This document shows positions 28,788 through 37,261 of a stretch of DNA of 64,000 nt, piece by piece (the stretch's first letter is position 1; the number at the start of each line of letters is the position of its first letter). Made by a program: the position numbers and the translations under genes. The DNA comes from Corynebacterium sp. P3-F1 (GTDB lineage Bacteria > Actinomycetota > Actinomycetes > Mycobacteriales > Mycobacteriaceae), in NCBI RefSeq assembly GCF_030503635.1, contig NZ_CP129965.1:1550001-1614000 (forward strand), written 5' to 3'. Under the pieces are notes generated by a model that saw nothing but the letters and a program-made list of their open reading frames with translations, was not told where the DNA came from and made no database searches.

Positions 28788-29582
28788 CTAGGGCCGCGAC
28801 CTGCCGTGGAACCAGAAGGGCACCCAGACGACGTCGGCCGGGTCGATGCCCCAATCTTTCACAGCGAGCGCCCGAACCGCTTTGGTGAGGTTGCCTTCAC
28901 CGGAGACCCACACGGAGCGTGGCTTTTCCACGCCGTCGAAGCGGGCGTGGAGCGCGGTGAGGGCGGCATCCGTCTCGGCAGTCTTGGGGGCCTCGACGAT
29001 GGTCAGAGAAGAAACGCGTGCGTCCCATTGCTCGGCGAGCCCGTCCTCGACCTCTGCGGAGTCGGTGACCACTGCGATCACGTGAGTCTGCGCTAGCGCT
29101 GCGGGGGCGTTCGCTTGCTGGTAGTCGAGGATGTGGCGCAGGGCCGGTAGTGCGGAAGCATCGGCGAGGAGTAGCTGCGAGGCTCTCGGCGGGGTCCACA
29201 GGGCGGGGCAGGTGAACATGCCGGCCGTGTCGCCCGGGCGTGCCTGACGGATCCAACGGGAGCCGGGGCCGGTGTCGCCGTGGGTGACGACATCGACGTC
29301 CATGAGTTTGCGTTCCCGATCGAGGCTGCGAATCGTGTACCAGCGCAAGTCGGGCCGCGTTTCTTGGGGAATGGTGGCGACGGCCGCGCGGATGTTGGTG
29401 CCGTTGAGCCCGAAGGGGCGGAAGTGCTGGCCCGGTCGCGGCATGAGCAGGCCGAAGTATTCGTCGGGGCCGCTTAACGGGTAGTCGGCGAAGACTTCGG
29501 CCGTGAAGGTGAGGCGATGGAGCCGCGGCTTGAGCTGCTCGTTCGCGACGAGCATGAGGGGGTGCAACAAGTGTTTAGTCAT
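28788..29582 (-). CDS. Siderophore-interacting protein (ferric-siderophore reductase, FAD/NAD(P)H)
   Basis: 264 residues of the SIP family. It reduces Fe(III)-siderophore in the cytosol so that iron is released. The FAD-binding domain carries the family motif RWYTIRSLDRERKLMDVDVV (R-x-Y-T/S) near residues 80-100; the C-terminal NAD(P)H domain carries LLLADASALPALRHIL, WVSGEGN and the closing VPFWFHGR. Divergent from the importer operon, with an iron box between. Its place beside uptake genes fits release of iron from the imported siderophore. Confidence 0.93.
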   Translation of the reverse strand: MTKHLLHPLMLVANEQLKPRLHRLTFTAEVFADYPLSGPDEYFGLLMPRPGQHFRPFGLNGTNIRAAVATIPQETRPDLRWYTIRSLDRERKLMDVDVVTHGDTGPGSRWIRQARPGDTAGMFTCPALWTPPRASQLLLADASALPALRHILDYQQANAPAALAQTHVIAVVTDSAEVEDGLAEQWDARVSSLTIVEAPKTAETDAALTALHARFDGVEKPRSVWVSGEGNLTKAVRALAVKDWGIDPADVVWVPFWFHGRSRP

Positions 29583-29602
29583 GCGTCGTGACCTAGGTCC
29601 AG

Positions 29603-29621
29603 TGAGGTAAGGCTTGCATTA
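29603..29621. promoter_or_regulatory. Candidate DtxR iron box between reductase and importer
   Basis: TGAGGTAAGGCTTGCATTA matches 11 of 19 positions of the DtxR consensus TTAGGTTAGCCTAACCTAA. It overlaps the proposed importer -35 element, the expected repressor position, and could serve both divergent genes. The match is only moderate. Confidence 0.5.
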
Positions 29622-29643
29622 CTTCTTACGTGGGCTTTACTAT
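29614..29643 (+). promoter_or_regulatory. Candidate importer promoter
   Basis: TTGCAT (29614-29619), 18-bp spacer, TACTAT (29638-29643). It lies ~70 bases before the binding-protein start and overlaps the iron box. Confidence 0.5.
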
Positions 29644-29713
29644 AAGGCAGTCAATGCAATTTGAACACACCAATGTGCCCTTAATGGGTCGAAGACGAGG
29701 GAAGTAATCACCC

Positions 29714-30664
29714 ATGACTTTTCTGAACAAGCGCGCCACCAGCATCGCTGCTGCCCTCACCGCCCTTACGCTCACCTTGGCAGGCTGCTCGCGGGGCGAT
29801 GGTGAATCCGCTATGACTACTGGGGCCGACAACGGCGAGATGCGTGTGGCCAGCCTCGGCCTGGGAGACGCAGACACGTTACTCGCGCTCGACATCACCC
29901 CCGCTGCCGTCGCGCCATGGGGTGCGGAAGGTGACGTCGGTCCTTCCGGTGTCGGCCCGTGGTCTGAGGAATTGCTTGGTGATGCCCAGCCGACCGTGAT
30001 CCACAACGTCGCCAGCGGCTTCACCGCTGACATTCTGGAGAAGGTCTCAGCCGTCAACCCCACTCATATCGTCGCCGTGAACCAGGCCGTCGACATTCAG
30101 GCCCAGGAGTCCCTGGAGAAGATAGCGCCGACCACTCTCAAGCCTGAGGAGTACGAGGACTGGCAGGTCCCATGGGATAAGCAGGTTGAGGCGATCGCCG
30201 AGGGTGTTGGCAAGGGGTCGAAGGGCAAGGAACTGATTGAACAGACTGAGAAGGTTTTCGAAGATTTCCGCAAAGAGCACCCCGAGGTTCAGGGTGCCCG
30301 TGCGGCCGTTGTCATGCCCTACGAGGGCAAGATCGGTCTATACACTGCCGAGGACGGTCGCGGACAGTTTATCCAGGACCTCGGCTTTGTCATCCCTGAT
30401 GAACTGCAGGGCGACGGCACGAACTTCTTCGTCGACTATGCGCCGGAGAACTACACCGAGCTCAACAACGTGGATTACCTCTTCGTGTTGGACTACAACG
30501 GTGCGGTCGAACAGGTCAAAGACGACCCGATCTTCCAAGGCCTGGACGTGGTTAAGGAGGGACGCGTGCGCTACCTTGACACTGACAGCGGCAATGCGAT
30601 GAGTATGCCTAACCCGGTGACCATCCCGTGGCTGGCCGAGAAGTTTGAAGAGCAGCTCAAGTAG
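29714..30664 (+). CDS. Siderophore ABC importer, lipoprotein binding protein
   Basis: 316 residues. A lipoprotein signal peptide ends in LTLAGC (lipidated Cys at residue 25). The mature part has the FepB/FhuD-type fold signs: ASLGLGDADTLLALDITPAAVAPWG at the start, EKVSAVNPTHIVAVNQAV, a long linking helix, and DYLFVLDYNG near the end. It captures the ferric siderophore outside the membrane and passes it to the two permeases encoded next. GAGGGAAG precedes the ATG. Class III binding proteins also take haem or B12, but the neighbouring biosynthesis genes favour a hydroxamate siderophore. Confidence 0.93.
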   Translation: MTFLNKRATSIAAALTALTLTLAGCSRGDGESAMTTGADNGEMRVASLGLGDADTLLALDITPAAVAPWGAEGDVGPSGVGPWSEELLGDAQPTVIHNVASGFTADILEKVSAVNPTHIVAVNQAVDIQAQESLEKIAPTTLKPEEYEDWQVPWDKQVEAIAEGVGKGSKGKELIEQTEKVFEDFRKEHPEVQGARAAVVMPYEGKIGLYTAEDGRGQFIQDLGFVIPDELQGDGTNFFVDYAPENYTELNNVDYLFVLDYNGAVEQVKDDPIFQGLDVVKEGRVRYLDTDSGNAMSMPNPVTIPWLAEKFEEQLK

Positions 30665-30670
30665 CGCCTG

Positions 30671-31693
30671 ATGAGTACTTCCGACACACTCACAGTGCGC
30701 CGTTCCCGCGACTTCTCGCGGGCCGTCGCACTGCTCGCGGTTGTCTCGGTCTTTACGGTGCTGGCCTCCCTGGCGCTCGGCTCGCGTACCATCCCGATCG
30801 GTGATCTCGTCGCTGCGGCCACGGGCCACGGCAGCGACGATGTACACAGTATATTTTGGGAGCTGCGCCTGCCCCGGACCCTGCTTGCTTACGCCGTCGG
30901 GGCGTGCCTGGCCATCGCCGGTGTGCTCGCCCAAGCCTGGACGCGCAATCCGCTCGCAGACCCTGGGTTCATCGGCATCACCGCAGGGGCTGCTTTTGCC
31001 GTGGCTGTCGGAAGCGTGACCGGTGCTGTGGTCGGCCTCACCAGCGCCACAGTGTGTGCCTTTATCGGCGCGGCAGCAGCCTCACTGCTGGTCCTGACAA
31101 TCGCGCGCCGCTCCGCGAGTCCACTCACGTTGATACTGGTGGGCGCGGGGATCGATGCCTCGTTGCGTGCCGGATCGGTCCTCATTGGCCTTTTCGACAG
31201 CTCAGTCCTAGACGGCATGAGGCACTGGACAGTCGGTTCGACCTTCGGCCGCAGCTATGAGGATGCGGCTGTGGCATGGGCGGGTCTGGCGGTCGGCGCG
31301 GTGATCACAGCTCTCGCCGCGCGTCCCCTCGACCTATTGGCCATGGGGGAGGAGACATCCCTGGCGCTCGGCGGCTCGACGCGCAGGGCGCGTGTGCTGG
31401 CTGCGCTCGGTGTCGTAGTCCTCGCCGGCACCGCCACCGCGACCGCCGGCCCAGTAGTGTTTGTCGGTTTCGCGGCCCCGCACATCCTGCGTCGTTTCCT
31501 TGGCCCCCAGGTCAGCCGCTTGTTGTTGCCTGCGGCGCTATTCGGTGGTGTGCTCGTCTTGCTCGCAGATATCATCGGACGTCTCATCATGCAGCCTGGA
31601 GAGCTGGAGATGTCCATCGTCATCGCCGTGATCGGTGGCCCAGTGCTCATTGCGGCCGTGCGCCGCGGCGCTGGAAAGAAAGTGGGGGAGTAG
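30671..31693 (+). CDS. Siderophore ABC importer, permease 1 (FecCD family)
   Basis: 340 residues, about ten membrane helices. FecCD signatures: LRLPRTLLAYAVGACLAIAG, then AWTRNPLADPGFIGITAGAAF, and the coupling-helix region GSTRRARVLAALGVVVLAG followed by GPVVFVGFAAPHILRRFLGP. It begins 6 bases after the binding-protein stop and ends directly against the second permease. Works as a heterodimer with it. Confidence 0.93.
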   Translation: MSTSDTLTVRRSRDFSRAVALLAVVSVFTVLASLALGSRTIPIGDLVAAATGHGSDDVHSIFWELRLPRTLLAYAVGACLAIAGVLAQAWTRNPLADPGFIGITAGAAFAVAVGSVTGAVVGLTSATVCAFIGAAAASLLVLTIARRSASPLTLILVGAGIDASLRAGSVLIGLFDSSVLDGMRHWTVGSTFGRSYEDAAVAWAGLAVGAVITALAARPLDLLAMGEETSLALGGSTRRARVLAALGVVVLAGTATATAGPVVFVGFAAPHILRRFLGPQVSRLLLPAALFGGVLVLLADIIGRLIMQPGELEMSIVIAVIGGPVLIAAVRRGAGKKVGE

Positions 31694-32725
31694 GTGAACC
31701 AAACAGCACACGTTCTCGGCGTGCAAAGGCGCGAACGCAGGATGAAACAGATCGCCGCAGGGGTGTTTTTTGCGCTCGTGGCAGCCGCCGCTTACCTCGT
31801 CCTATTGGGGCAGGGTGAGGTGCCGATGAGCGTCGGGCGCGTCATCGAGGTGCTCACCGGTGGCGGTACCTCCCGCGAAATCATGGCCGTGTGGGACTTG
31901 CGGATCCCCGTCGCTCTCGCCACCCTCATCGTGGGAGGGGCATTAGGCATGGCGGGGGCGTGGACTCAATCGATGTCGCGCAACCCGTTGGCTTCTCCGG
32001 ACATTCTGGGCGTGACCTCCGGTGCGGCGGTCGCGGTGGTGCTGGGCAGTATTTCCTATCGCCCGGCCGTTGCCGACGACATTCCCATCTTCTGGTGGCG
32101 CGCCACCCTGGCGGTCGTGGGGGCGGTCACGGTCGTCGTGGTGCTCACAATACTCGGCGGGATTGGCACCAGTAACAGGATCGTCATCGTCGGCTTCGCG
32201 CTGACGATGATGCTGCAGGCGGGTGTGAGCTACCTGTTGCTGCGCGCGGATCTCTTTCGCGCTGCCGAGGCGCAGACCTGGTTGGCCGGTTCGACTGGCT
32301 TCATCCGCATGGATGCTATTCTGCCGTTGCTGCTCGGACTGGCCCCCTTCGTCGCGCTTGGCCTGTGGTGCGGGCGTGACCTACCGCTTTTGGCACACGA
32401 CGATTTCTCCGCTTCCATGCTGGGGGTGAATACCACGTTGCAACGGAGAATGCTGCTCGTCGCTGCGACCGGGGTATCCGCCGTAGTCGTCGCGGCGGTG
32501 GGGCCGATTGGATTCGTCGCCTTGATCGCGCCCCACTTCGGCCGTCTCGTGGCTCGGACTCCCACCCCCTCGCCGCTGGTCGCTGCGACGGCCGGGGCGG
32601 CAATCTTGGCGGTGTGTGAGGTCGTCGCCGGGCTCATCCCGACGGCCGCACCGGTGGGGGCAGTCTCCTCAATCGTCGGCGGGATCTTATTAGTGGTGCT
32701 GGTGTGGAGGAGAGCAGCGCAGTGA
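31694..32725 (+). CDS. Siderophore ABC importer, permease 2 (FecCD family)
   Basis: 343 residues, FecCD family, paralogous to the preceding gene: LRIPVALATLIVGGALGMAG, then SMSRNPLASPDILGVTSGAA, and GPIGFVALIAPHFGRLVARTP. GTG start immediately after the permease 1 stop. Two different permeases in tandem are usual for Gram-positive siderophore importers (FhuB/FhuG-type pairs). Its stop overlaps the ATPase start. Confidence 0.93.
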   Translation: MNQTAHVLGVQRRERRMKQIAAGVFFALVAAAAYLVLLGQGEVPMSVGRVIEVLTGGGTSREIMAVWDLRIPVALATLIVGGALGMAGAWTQSMSRNPLASPDILGVTSGAAVAVVLGSISYRPAVADDIPIFWWRATLAVVGAVTVVVVLTILGGIGTSNRIVIVGFALTMMLQAGVSYLLLRADLFRAAEAQTWLAGSTGFIRMDAILPLLLGLAPFVALGLWCGRDLPLLAHDDFSASMLGVNTTLQRRMLLVAATGVSAVVVAAVGPIGFVALIAPHFGRLVARTPTPSPLVAATAGAAILAVCEVVAGLIPTAAPVGAVSSIVGGILLVVLVWRRAAQ

Positions 32726-33549
32726 ATACACATGACAACAGAGGGGTGAATATGGCTGGAACTGATGTGGCGCTTGCCGCTCGCGGCATCCGCGCAGGGT
32801 ATGCCGACAGCGCGGACATTCTCCACGGCGTGGACCTCACAGCGCGCGCGGGGGAGGTAACTACTCTCATCGGGCCGAATGGATGCGGCAAGTCCACGCT
32901 GCTCAAGGCGCTGTCCAAGCTACTTACCCCCCGCGAGGGCAGGGTGCTTGTCAGCGGTGTCGACGTTCACACATTGAAAGCACGCGAGGCAGCTCGCCGC
33001 GTGGCCCTTCTTCCGCAGCATCCCTCCGCGCCGGACGGGTTATTTGCCGGCGAGCTCGTCGCACGCGGGCGCCACCCTTACCAGGGGCGCATGGCTGGAC
33101 TATCTGCCGCGGACCATGAGGCGATAGCGCGTGCCTGCGAGGCCACCCAGATTACCGACCTGCTCGAGCGCGAGATTGATGCGCTCAGCGGCGGCCAGCG
33201 CCAAAGAGTGTGGCTGGCAATGACACTGGCACAGGACACGCCTGTGTTGCTTCTCGACGAGCCGACGACCTTTCTCGACCCCGCCAACGCGATGGACATG
33301 CTGGCGCTCGCCCGCGAGCAGGCCCGCTCTGGCAAAGCCGTGGTGATGGTGCTCCACGATCTCATGCTGGCCGGAATGTTCTCCGACACGATGGTGGTCA
33401 TGCGCGAGGGCCGCATCCTGTCCCATGGCACCCCGAGGCAGGCCCTTACCGCCGAAGTGCTGGCGCAGGCCTACGGCCTGCGTGCCGAGGTATGGGATGA
33501 CCCCGCGGGTGTCGCGCCCGTGATCGTGCCGCGAGGTACTGTGCACTAG
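32722..33549 (+). CDS. Siderophore ABC importer, ATPase
   Basis: 275 residues from GTG 32722, which overlaps the permease stop as GTGA and has GGAGGAG upstream; ATG 32752 (MAGTDVALAARG) is an alternative. Walker A GPNGCGKST, signature LSGGQRQRVWLAM, Walker B VLLLDEPT and switch His in MVLHD are all intact. It energises import through the two FecCD permeases. Its stop overlaps the stop of the convergent synthetase gene by four bases. Confidence 0.94.
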   Translation: MNTHDNRGVNMAGTDVALAARGIRAGYADSADILHGVDLTARAGEVTTLIGPNGCGKSTLLKALSKLLTPREGRVLVSGVDVHTLKAREAARRVALLPQHPSAPDGLFAGELVARGRHPYQGRMAGLSAADHEAIARACEATQITDLLEREIDALSGGQRQRVWLAMTLAQDTPVLLLDEPTTFLDPANAMDMLALAREQARSGKAVVMVLHDLMLAGMFSDTMVVMREGRILSHGTPRQALTAEVLAQAYGLRAEVWDDPAGVAPVIVPRGTVH

Positions 33550-35906
33550 TGCTGCCGACTGATCGGGTTTTGCATCCTACCCGCGTATAACAGGGAGGAG
33601 TTCTGGTCGCTCAAGTCCACCATGGTCTCTGGGTTGCGCCATTGCAGCCGGTTCAGGCAAGAGTTCATGAAGTCCGGGGCCAGCAGAGGCAAGTTCGAGC
33701 CAGAGTCGGGGTAGTCGGCCCAATACTTATCCACACAGCCACGTACGCAGGCCCAGAACTCTTCGTCGCTGAGGGTTCCGGCGCAGGATAGTAGGGCGCT
33801 GAGGTGACGCAGCACGCCATCGAGGATGTCGGTGTGGATCGGCTGGACGCGCAATTCCCCGTTCGTCGTTGCGTCGCCCTTGATGCGCGCGATGAAGTCG
33901 GGCACCTCGCGGCTGGGGTCGAGTACCGCCACCTCCTCCCCGATATCTTTGAAGAAAGAGCCCACGGGGACGAAGCCGTCCAGTTCCAGGATCACATTCT
34001 CGGAATGCAGCATGAATGCAATGTCGTATTCCGCGAGAGCGCGTATGGCGGGGCGGAGGTAGACATCGAGAAGCTTGCCGAGCCAGTCGGCGGGAGTGAG
34101 ACCCGAGCGGGCGATCCATTCCGCTGCGAGTGGACGTCCAGCGCGATCAGAGTGAAGTACTGCGGCGAGGGTGACTGCGACGTTGCCCTCGCCGAGCAGC
34201 GGGATCGGGGACTCGCGCCACAGAGCCGCCAGCATTTTCTGGTGGGGGCCGTCGTCGGCGACGCCAGAGTTGACGCTTAGATGGTAGACATCCCCGGTCA
34301 CGCCAACCGAGGCGATCTCCTTGAGCAGGCGAACGTTGTGATGGGTGAAGTCAGGGTCGGCATCGAGAAGCGAGCCCACCCACTCGTTGATGGCGGGGGT
34401 GACTGCCATGTACTTCGGGGACAAACCGCGGGTGAAGCCCATGTTGCGCACGGCGACTGCAGTTTTGACGTATGGGAGCTCGGGGCGCGTGAGATTGAAA
34501 AAGGTGCGCAGCGACTGCTGCGGGTGCATGAGATCCTCGCCCTCTCCGAGGTAGACTATGTCCCCGCTGAGAATGAGATCGGCGAAGACGGTGGTGACTT
34601 TGTTTTCCCACTGCCACGGGTGCACTGGCAGCGCAACATAGCGCTCCGAGTCGAACCCACGCTCCGCGAGAACACCTAGGTACTTGCGGACAATCTCCTC
34701 CACGTGCACGCTGCTTGTCGATGCCACATGGGCCGCCTCCTTGCGTACCGCGACCCACACCAGTGCGGTGGACCTGCCTGACTCGGGGACGTACGCTGCG
34801 GCCTCTGCTTCGCTCATCCCGGAGCGCCCTGCGTTGGCAATGAATCCCGGGTGGCCCTCTATCATCGCCGACTCGACGTATTGCATGTACTCGGCGGGGG
34901 AGAGCGACGCTGCGGCATCGGAAAGCTCCGTGACGGAGGGGCGGGACAAGGTTTCGGCGCGAGCCCGCCCAGCGAGCGTGGAGGACAGCTCTTCCAGGTA
35001 TGTATGCACGAATGATGCCGGGATGTCCAACTGCGGGGCCAAGCGTGCAAAGAGCGGGATCAGGCGGACTGGGACGCCGCTTTCGTCGCGCACCGAGTCG
35101 GGGGCGATGTTGTAGTGCTCTAATTCGTGCGCCGTCGCGGTGAAGTGGATCTTCGTCTCGCCGACTGCGACGCTGTAGTGGCCGGGATCTCCTGTTGGGT
35201 GTGCGGTGAGCGCTCGCTCGTGGATCATCTCGCGCAGAGCCTTGGCAACAAGTTGGCGCTCCGCATGTCGGGCCGCGTCGCCCGTCAGGTGCGTGGCGGG
35301 CGAGGGCAGGTTCAGGTGCGGCACGCGGGCTCGTGCAGCGAGAGGAGAGGCGAAGAAATCCGCGGGCTCCACCGCTTGTATACACGCGGTTTTGTCAGCC
35401 AGTGCAGTCTCCGCGAAGCCGGGTACGGTGCGGAACCCGGCGAGGGAGTTTTTGGCGAGGATTTTGGAATTGCGTATGTCGGGCTCAACGAGGATGCGAT
35501 GATGCTCGAACGGGGCTGAAAAGATCCAGGCAACGGTCGCGGCCATAAGGGCCGAGGTAAGTCCAGGCTCCGTGGCGGCACCCGCTGGTGGGGCGCACAG
35601 CAGGTGCATGCCTATGTCCCCGGAGCATACGGGCAGCTGCTCGGCCAGGTGATCGAGGAGCACATGCGCGGGGTCGTAGAGTTCAACGAAGGCGAGGGAG
35701 GAGCCCGCCCGCTCGATCATGTAGCCGCTTTCGTGCGGCGCGGCGGCGAGACGTGAGATCTCGGCTGCGACGTCGTCGGGCGAGGCATCGAGTGCACCCC
35801 AGAACCGCGATCGCGGGTCGATGAACCAGCGGTGCAGGGTTTCGCGATCGCTTGTGGCCACGGGCCGAAACTTCAGCCACCCGGCGGTGCTGTGGACCCA
35901 GCTCAT
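33546..35906 (-). CDS. Fused N-acyltransferase / NIS siderophore synthetase (IucA/IucC family)
   Basis: 786 residues. Residues ~10-180 are a GNAT acyltransferase of the IucB/RhbD type: CSGDIGMHLLCAPP, then RILVEPDIRNSKILAKNSL and GFRTV. Residues ~215-780 are an IucA/IucC synthetase with a FhuF-like end: HPTGDPGHYSVA, RYVALPVHPWQWENKV near residue 427, RGLSPKYMAVTPAINEWV. The first half would acylate a hydroxylamine (acetyl- or succinyl-CoA); the second joins or cyclises units with ATP. Start MSWVHSTAGW overlaps the hydroxylase stop (ATGA). In desferrioxamine systems these are two proteins, DesC and DesD. Confidence 0.88.
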   Translation of the reverse strand: MSWVHSTAGWLKFRPVATSDRETLHRWFIDPRSRFWGALDASPDDVAAEISRLAAAPHESGYMIERAGSSLAFVELYDPAHVLLDHLAEQLPVCSGDIGMHLLCAPPAGAATEPGLTSALMAATVAWIFSAPFEHHRILVEPDIRNSKILAKNSLAGFRTVPGFAETALADKTACIQAVEPADFFASPLAARARVPHLNLPSPATHLTGDAARHAERQLVAKALREMIHERALTAHPTGDPGHYSVAVGETKIHFTATAHELEHYNIAPDSVRDESGVPVRLIPLFARLAPQLDIPASFVHTYLEELSSTLAGRARAETLSRPSVTELSDAAASLSPAEYMQYVESAMIEGHPGFIANAGRSGMSEAEAAAYVPESGRSTALVWVAVRKEAAHVASTSSVHVEEIVRKYLGVLAERGFDSERYVALPVHPWQWENKVTTVFADLILSGDIVYLGEGEDLMHPQQSLRTFFNLTRPELPYVKTAVAVRNMGFTRGLSPKYMAVTPAINEWVGSLLDADPDFTHHNVRLLKEIASVGVTGDVYHLSVNSGVADDGPHQKMLAALWRESPIPLLGEGNVAVTLAAVLHSDRAGRPLAAEWIARSGLTPADWLGKLLDVYLRPAIRALAEYDIAFMLHSENVILELDGFVPVGSFFKDIGEEVAVLDPSREVPDFIARIKGDATTNGELRVQPIHTDILDGVLRHLSALLSCAGTLSDEEFWACVRGCVDKYWADYPDSGSNLPLLAPDFMNSCLNRLQWRNPETMVDLSDQNSSLLYAGRMQNPISRQH

Positions 35907-37246
35907 ACTGCGAACCCTCCGATACTTTGAAAGGCGATGGAGCGTTCGATGGGGTAGACTTCCCGGCCCATGATGGCGCGCAAAACGATGGAGTTGCGCC
36001 ACGGACCCATTCCCAGATCGGGGCCGTTCAGGGAGATGAGGTGCTCGTCTGCGTTGAGTGCGAACAGGGAGTTCGCATCGTCGGCGGCGAAGTTTTCGTC
36101 TAGGTCGAAGCGGCCCCGCGCGTCGAGGTTGAGCAAGTCGCGTACGGGCTCGAGGAAGGTAGGGATTTGGGTACTACGGTAGCCAGTGCACAAAACGGCG
36201 GCGTGCGTCAAGTGTGTGGCCCGGGTGCCGCTTTGTTCGTGCCTCAGGTCGAACTCTAGGCAGTTACTCCGGCTGCATTCGTAGCTCACACTCACGCCGG
36301 CGCGAAGCGTAGTGTGCTCCGCCAGGTCGTAAGAAAGGCTGAGCCTATAAAGCATGTCGTAGATGGAACTGATCGTTTCAGACGAGATGCCCTTGTACAG
36401 GCTGCGGTCCTCCCTCACCAGCTGGTCGCGGAGGTCCATGGGCAGACTACGCACGTAGCGCGCATACTCTGGGGAGGTCAATTCCAGAGTGAGCTTTGTG
36501 TACTCCATGGGGAAGAAGCGTGGGGAGCGGGTCAGCCAATCCACGCGCTTTCCCTCTGCGACGGCCTGTGGAAGCAGGTCTGCGTAGATCTCAGCTGCGG
36601 ACTGGCCGGAGCCGATCACGGTCACCGACTGGGACTGACGCAATGACGCGCGCGCCATGAGATAGTCGGCAGAGTGAATCGCGCGGGGTTCGTCGTCAGC
36701 ACGCAGCGCACCGGATAGTTCTTCCGGGACGAAGGGTTCGGTGCCCACCCCGCTGACCACGTTGCGCGCAAAAACATCAGGGCACCCGGTGATCTCGATG
36801 ATCCAGCGAGCACCGGTGGTGTCACGTACTTGCTCTGGGGCCGGGCGCACCGCGCGTACCTCACTGCCCCAGTGCGTGGTGCTGAGCTGCTCGCTCACCC
36901 ATGCACAGTAGTCGGAGTACTCACTGCGAAGCGGGTAGAAGTTTTCGCGGATGTAGAAGCGGTGCAGCCGGCCGTTGAGCTTGAGGTAGTTGAGGAAGCT
37001 ATATCGGCTTGTGGGGTCTGCCAGGGTGACTAGATCGGCCATGAAAGGAACTTGGATGGTGGACTCTTCTAACAACAGGCCAGGGTGCCAGCGGAAGGCA
37101 GGGCGTTTGTCGAAGAAGGCCGCGGTGATCTCTCCGGTGTCGACAAGCGGCTGTGCGAGTGCGGCGAGGCCGAGGTTGAAAGGGCCGATGCCGACCCCAA
37201 CGATGTCGAAGGTGCGGTCGATGGCAGGGGTGTCAGGTATGGACAT
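35903..37246 (-). CDS. Lysine/diamine N-hydroxylase (IucD/DesB-type flavoprotein)
   Basis: 447 residues. FAD-binding VGVGIGPFNLGLAALAQP near residue 17, WHPGLLLEESTIQVPFMADL, NADPH-binding VIGSGQSAAEIYADLLP near residue 210, and CTGYRSTQIPTFL near 350. This family hydroxylates the terminal amine of lysine, ornithine, cadaverine or putrescine. With a decarboxylase just upstream, a diamine (cadaverine or putrescine) is the likely substrate, inferred from the DesA-DesB order. The 15-base gap from the decarboxylase and 4-base overlap with the synthetase show one operon. Confidence 0.9.
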   Translation of the reverse strand: MSIPDTPAIDRTFDIVGVGIGPFNLGLAALAQPLVDTGEITAAFFDKRPAFRWHPGLLLEESTIQVPFMADLVTLADPTSRYSFLNYLKLNGRLHRFYIRENFYPLRSEYSDYCAWVSEQLSTTHWGSEVRAVRPAPEQVRDTTGARWIIEITGCPDVFARNVVSGVGTEPFVPEELSGALRADDEPRAIHSADYLMARASLRQSQSVTVIGSGQSAAEIYADLLPQAVAEGKRVDWLTRSPRFFPMEYTKLTLELTSPEYARYVRSLPMDLRDQLVREDRSLYKGISSETISSIYDMLYRLSLSYDLAEHTTLRAGVSVSYECSRSNCLEFDLRHEQSGTRATHLTHAAVLCTGYRSTQIPTFLEPVRDLLNLDARGRFDLDENFAADDANSLFALNADEHLISLNGPDLGMGPWRNSIVLRAIMGREVYPIERSIAFQSIGGFAV

Positions 37247-37261
37247 GGAGTGTGGCTCCTC

